Positions 60,491 through 64,000 of a stretch of 64,000 nt of DNA are shown here, in pieces. Source of the DNA: Gambelia wislizenii (taxonomy: Eukaryota > Chordata > Lepidosauria > Squamata > Crotaphytidae); assembly GCA_030847615.1 (NCBI GenBank), contig JAUMIR010000001.1, positions 440,130,687 through 440,194,686 of the forward strand, written 5' to 3'. The first letter of the stretch is position 1. Every line of letters begins with the position of its first letter. The position numbers and the translations under genes are program-made. Under the pieces are notes generated by a model that ran no database searches, was not told where the DNA came from, and worked only from the letters and a program-made list of their open reading frames with translations.

Positions 60491-61780
60491 TATAGAGAAG
60501 ACTGCTCTTTAAAAAAATGAGAGTGGACCTTACAGGATGAAGACCAATCCTAAAGTGATAATCTGCAAGAGGACTGATGCTGAGGAGATTGAGACTGGCT
60601 AGCTGGTAAAATACAAGAGAGATGCCTTGAAATGAGTGGCCAGAAAAAAAAGTTAATTCTAATTCTTGCTGCAGATGCAGAATCTGTGACAAAGGTTTAG
60701 GATCAAAGTACACAACCAAGAACTGACCCATATAAGATGCTAAGGTCCAAATGGTCTCTGGCATAGCCGGGTTGTAAGTACCAATAAGGGTCGAAACCAA
60801 AAGTGGTGGAACTGGATAGAAAACAATCACCAAAAAGACAGTGTAATGGGAGGCAAAATATTTATTTTTCTCAACTTCCTGAACATCCTTATCTTGGGAA
60901 TCTTCCTTGTTTTTGGTTAACTTTGAAGTAGCCATGGGCTGCGCTGGTCATTATATGGATGCTGGTCTTGATCCTGATCCTGGAATCTAAGTGGAAGGTG
61001 ATTTAGAGTACCTTGCTATGGTACAAGTGGCAATCACTGGGATTGAAGAACGCACCTATGAGACAGATTGAGAAGTTGGTTCAATAGTGGAAGGTATCGA
61101 AAATGGGTCCATAGCCAAAATCATCACTTCAACTGAAGTCATAGTCAAAATTTCTAAAGACCTGTGTTTAAGTAACACAAGAGTCTTACGTAGTGAAGTG
61201 GATGAGGAAAGAAGCGGTTTAGTCAGACATGCTTCACTAGAGACCGTCTAGGACTGTTCCCAACAGTATAAACAGTATAACTTCAAGTGACAGGCTCTAT
61301 TCTTAACAACTTATGAAGTTAATCCATTGCAAATTTGGCACTTTCCTTCTGCGAAAAGAACAAGATTTAAAGAGGACCTTAGATGCCATAAAAGAAAAAA
61401 AGAGGGGAAATGGGCCAAAGATAAAAACTTTTTAAAAAATGGATAGCTAGAAAGAGGAGGAGGAGATAAATAAATAAAAAAAACAAGAGTATCATTTAAA
61501 AAAAGTGAAGAAAAAGCACTAAAAAGAACGAAAAAGAAGAAAGGGAAGTATTCAGTGGATAAACCAGGAGAATACTCTGCATGACATTGCCCTCTCCGAG
61601 TATGGGGAGAAATTAAGGGAGTAAGTAGTGCTAGATGAACTGAGTATGCATGGAAGAGAGGATAGGCAGTGCTCTTGCCAAAACTACTTTGTTCTAGAAC
61701 ATTCTGACAGTGGCTCTGAACATGCACAAACCCATTTGTGTGAGGCAAACAGACCATAAAAAGAAGCTGCACTCAATATA
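60490..61780 (-). pseudogene. DIRS remnant E (5' end and gag, C-type)
   Basis: On the minus strand a frame from 60,935 reads MATSKLTKNKEDSQDKDVQE, TLIGTYNPAMPETIWTLASY and YFDPKPLSQILHLQQELELT. Its proline- and tyrosine-rich phrases have the style of the DIRS C gag at 35.8-36.3 kb. At 61,724-61,775 ACCCATTTGTGTGAGGCAAA with CAGACCATAAAAAGAAG resembles the C-type terminus at 22,290-22,340. No RT or recombinase remains. Confidence 0.5.
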
Positions 61781-61957
61781 CAAACAACATAGCACTGAAT
61801 TAATGAAACAAAATGCTTTAAGAATGATGGGCAGGAGTTTTCATTCCAAAAATTAGCAACCATCATTTTTTTGTGCTGAAACTATACCTACTTGCAAAAT
61901 GGCAGGTGCTACTTTCACTGCCTTCTGTAATCACAAAATGGCCATTTTACCATTGGT

Positions 61958-62050
61958 GCTCCTTTTCCAGCAGCGAGGGGAGGGACTCCTTAAACTGGGT
62001 ATTGGCTCCGCCTCCACTTAAACAGGCAAGACATCTGCAAATAGAAATTC
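61958..62050 (+). repeat. 5' inverted terminus of DIRS G
   Basis: The left end is near 61,958-61,961. It aligns with 8,550-8,640 through TCCAGCAGC, GGGGAGGGACTCC, ACTGGG and CAGGCAAGAC. The partner terminus is outside the window. Confidence 0.7.
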
Positions 62051-62059
62051 AAAATATAC

Positions 62060-63925
62060 ATGCCAGGGGGCGGAGACAACCCCAACTCCCCAGTTCTGTT
62101 CTGCCTCTTGTCCAAGCAGGTCAGGACCTCGTTTGCTCTGTTTGACCAACAGGCAGAGAACAATAGCAAGATGGTGACCCTCAACCACAAGTTGATCCGG
62201 AGCGCTGACCTGTCCTCCGATGAGGAGGAAGGTGTAGCGTGTTCTGCTGAATCAGCTGACCAGCGAATGGGACAGGAGCTCCAGAGTCCCTTGGGGGATT
62301 CTCTGTTGAGCTTGTCCTTGCAAGGGCTCACCGTGTGTGATGGCGTCCCGGCTGAGGGGATGGACCACGCGGCAGCTGGGAAGCCTGCACCTCCTAGTGC
62401 CATGATGGAGGTGGACATGCCTGGCACTATAGGGGCTGTAGGACAAGAGGATGATTCTGGACAGGACTTCCCCCCTCTCATCATCCAGGGTAAGACCCTG
62501 CTGCCACAGCTGGCCCAGTGGCTCGCTCTGGTGACCAGGGAGGTTTTAGCGGCCAGTGGAGTGGGGGGGGGGGTTGGGCCAGGAAGGTTCCGCATTCTCG
62601 GGGGGGGGGGTCTCCCTTCTTCCTGTCTCCTTCGGTGGCCGGGCCAAGTAAACCCCGGACGGGTAAGAAGCGCAGCTGGCTGGATGTTCCAGCCTGGGAG
62701 CTCGTGGAGCGTGAGACCAGCATGGGTGGCAGTTCAAGCCGCAGCGCAAGCCAGTCTTCAGTACGCAGGATCAGCGCCAATGGCAGTCCCAGCCGCGGTG
62801 CAAGTCAGCCTCCCCTGGGAAAGAGGATCCGCAAGGAGAAGCACTCCTCACTGCCAGATTGGGAGGAGGGAGCTTCGGAAGGAGGCTGGGGGCCCACGCT
62901 GAAGGAGGGCGAGCTCTCCTCAGAGTGGGAGGAGGCCAGAGCCGAGCATGCTTCCCCCAGACTGTTTGAAGTGGCTTTATTCCATATTATGATCAGGAAG
63001 GCGCTCAAGGCGTTGAGAGCTTGATGGGGAAGTGCAGGACCAGGGAGTGCATATTCAAGGGGTCCCTGAGTTGAGACCCCAGGGGAAGGGTTCAAGCGGT
63101 GTCATATCCTTTCCTGATATTATTAGAGGGGCCATGATGGCAGAGTGGTCACAGCCACGTGTGACCAAGAGACAGCCCGCATGTGCTAAGATGCTGTAAA
63201 CGCTACCGAGTGATGTCATGGATCTCATTAAGCTGCCTGCCATCGATGCCCCGGTGGCAGGGTTGGTTTTGGGTTCGCTTTTTACCAGGAATGGGGATGA
63301 AAACCTAAAGAGCCCTGAGGAGAAGAGGATTGAAGGCTTTTTGCATAGGACACTTGAGGCGTCGGCTCTAGCATTCAGGACCGCGGCGGCGGCCTCTATT
63401 TTTGCTAGAGCAACCATTAGTTGGGCCAAGGATCTGTTGGCGGTCTTTCCAGAGGGCAAGGTTCAGTTTCGCCAGGATCTTAATAAGATGGCAAAGGCTT
63501 CAGCTTTTGTGGCGGATGCTACTTTAGATTCACTGAGGTTTTCTTCACATATGATCGCCTCTAACGTGGCAACCAGGCGCCAGCTATGGTTGTGTAGCTG
63601 GCATGCGGACAACAAGGCAAAAGCTAACCTGTCTCTGTGTGCCTTTTAAGAGAAGAAACTGTTTGGAGACACCTTAGACGAGGTCTTGGTGGAGACCAAA
63701 GATAAGAAGGCACTTCCCTCGCTCCCCAAGAAGGAGGAGTGGAAGTTTTCCTGGGGAAGCACACAGCAATACAGAGGATACAGGCCTGCATCCCAAAGGG
63801 ATTTTCATTCACCCAGGAGTTTCTGGAACACGTCTAAATATTTTTCAAAAGGCCGCCCGTCTTCCTTTTTCAAGACTTCAGCGACTCAGACACCCAAACA
63901 GGGGGGGAAACCTGGGCAGTCGCTT
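62060..63925 (+). pseudogene. Gag-like protein, DIRS G
   Basis: Start candidates are 62,060 and 62,171 (MVTLNHKLIRSADLSSDEEE). FPPLIIQGKTLLPQLAQWLA ends the N-terminal part. The frame then changes at the G-runs; a linker with SRSASQSSVRRISANGSPSR and PDWEEGASEGGWGPTLKEGE follows (to 63,024). After a damaged stretch the core resumes at 63,218: LPAIDAPVAGLVLGSLFTRN, EGFLHRTLEASALAFRTAAA and ATISWAKDLLAVFPEGK, then ATRRQLWLCSWHAD to a stop at 63,647. The C-terminus FGDTLDEVLVETKDKKALP and a His/Ser/Phe-rich tail reach 63,925. Three or more lesions inactivate it. Confidence 0.75.
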
Positions 63926-63929
63926 TGAC

Positions 63930-64000
63930 TATTCCAGTCTACAGGTGGGGGGCAGGCTGGCAGCTTATGCACAGACCTGGGCAGCTATATCCTTGGACGC
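63930..64000 (+). pseudogene. Start of the DIRS G reverse transcriptase region
   Basis: The frame VGGRLAAYAQTWAAISLD is the usual opening of the DIRS RT polyprotein (GGRL...W). It is cut by the window end. Confidence 0.7.

Larger units (their letters stand above)
61958..64000 (+). mobile_element. DIRS retrotransposon G, 5' 2 kb (continues past window)
   Basis: It opens with the same terminus as the 3' end of element A (CCTTTTCCAGCAGCGAGGGG, GGACTCCTTAAACTGGG), followed by gag and the first codons of the RT reading frame. It is on the opposite strand to A, B, C and F. It is less decayed than A but has frame changes in G-runs at about 62,562-62,571 and 62,599-62,608. Confidence 0.8.

Noticed and set aside
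60471..60935. Membrane-like 154-aa protein
   Set aside because: Hydrophobic runs come from altered proline-rich gag phrases; the context and style fit a C-type DIRS remnant.
61311..61866. Signal-peptide-like minus-strand frames
   Set aside because: They lie in the AT-rich leader of DIRS remnant E and have no recognisable domain.

Overview
The window is nuclear DNA from a vertebrate, most likely a squamate reptile (lizard or snake). It holds part of one host gene, split into small exons and spread over about 54 kb. Around those exons lies a squamate-type repeat mixture: BovB/RTE LINEs, Sauria-type SINEs whose tails resemble BovB, CR1 copies ending in an ATTCTATG-type tail, L2-like tails, an L1 with a monomer-type 5' end, several DIRS tyrosine-recombinase retrotransposons, a Ty1/copia element and many palindromic Tigger-like MITEs. 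I cannot fix the species.

Host gene. Eleven consecutive exons on the minus strand (59.17 kb down to 5.22 kb) match the middle of RALGAPA1, the catalytic alpha-1 subunit of the RalA/RalB GTPase-activating complex. They join into 1,527 nt (509 codons) with matching phases at every junction. The C-terminal RapGAP domain and the N-terminal third lie outside the window. Two donors appear to be GC instead of GT. The intron between the exons at 42.4 kb and 5.3 kb is about 37 kb long and is mostly transposon.

Region by region. 1-2.2 kb: 5' end of a bicistronic LINE (minus) with an intact 501-aa ORF1 and an open ORF2 start. 2.2-3.8 kb: DIRS gag relic (F). 6.0-7.9 kb and 13.7-15.3 kb: two decayed BovB copies, each hit by a SINE. 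8.5-13.3 kb: decayed DIRS element A. 16.4-21 kb: L2-like tail, Sauria SINE, a CR1 copy and MITEs. 22.0-37.6 kb: a nested cluster. DIRS element C is interrupted by the structurally complete DIRS element B (22,764-28,643) and by a copia element (31.04-35.50 kb) that itself carries a 3'-truncated L1. 38.9-42.4 kb: a GC-rich DNA-transposon candidate and a BovB tail. 42.4-59.2 kb: the exon-rich part of RALGAPA1, with smaller repeats, one 494-bp TIR element and one inverted RTE-like LINE. 59.2-64 kb: L2-like tail, a twin-primed CR1, a C-type DIRS 5' remnant (E), and the first 2 kb of a plus-strand DIRS element (G) that runs off the window.

Functional view. Only RALGAPA1 is a host gene. The other coding-looking segments are retroelement proteins, nearly all broken. 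The clearest biological signals are the DIRS terminal architecture in B (inverted termini, a 29-nt one-sided extension and an internal complementary region that pairs with both ends), the copia primer-binding site complementary to the anticodon arm of initiator tRNA-Met, tandem L1 promoter monomers, and two LINE 5' inversions. I found no CRISPR, operon, bacterial or otherwise new gene system. All identifications are by reading and recall; no database search was possible.
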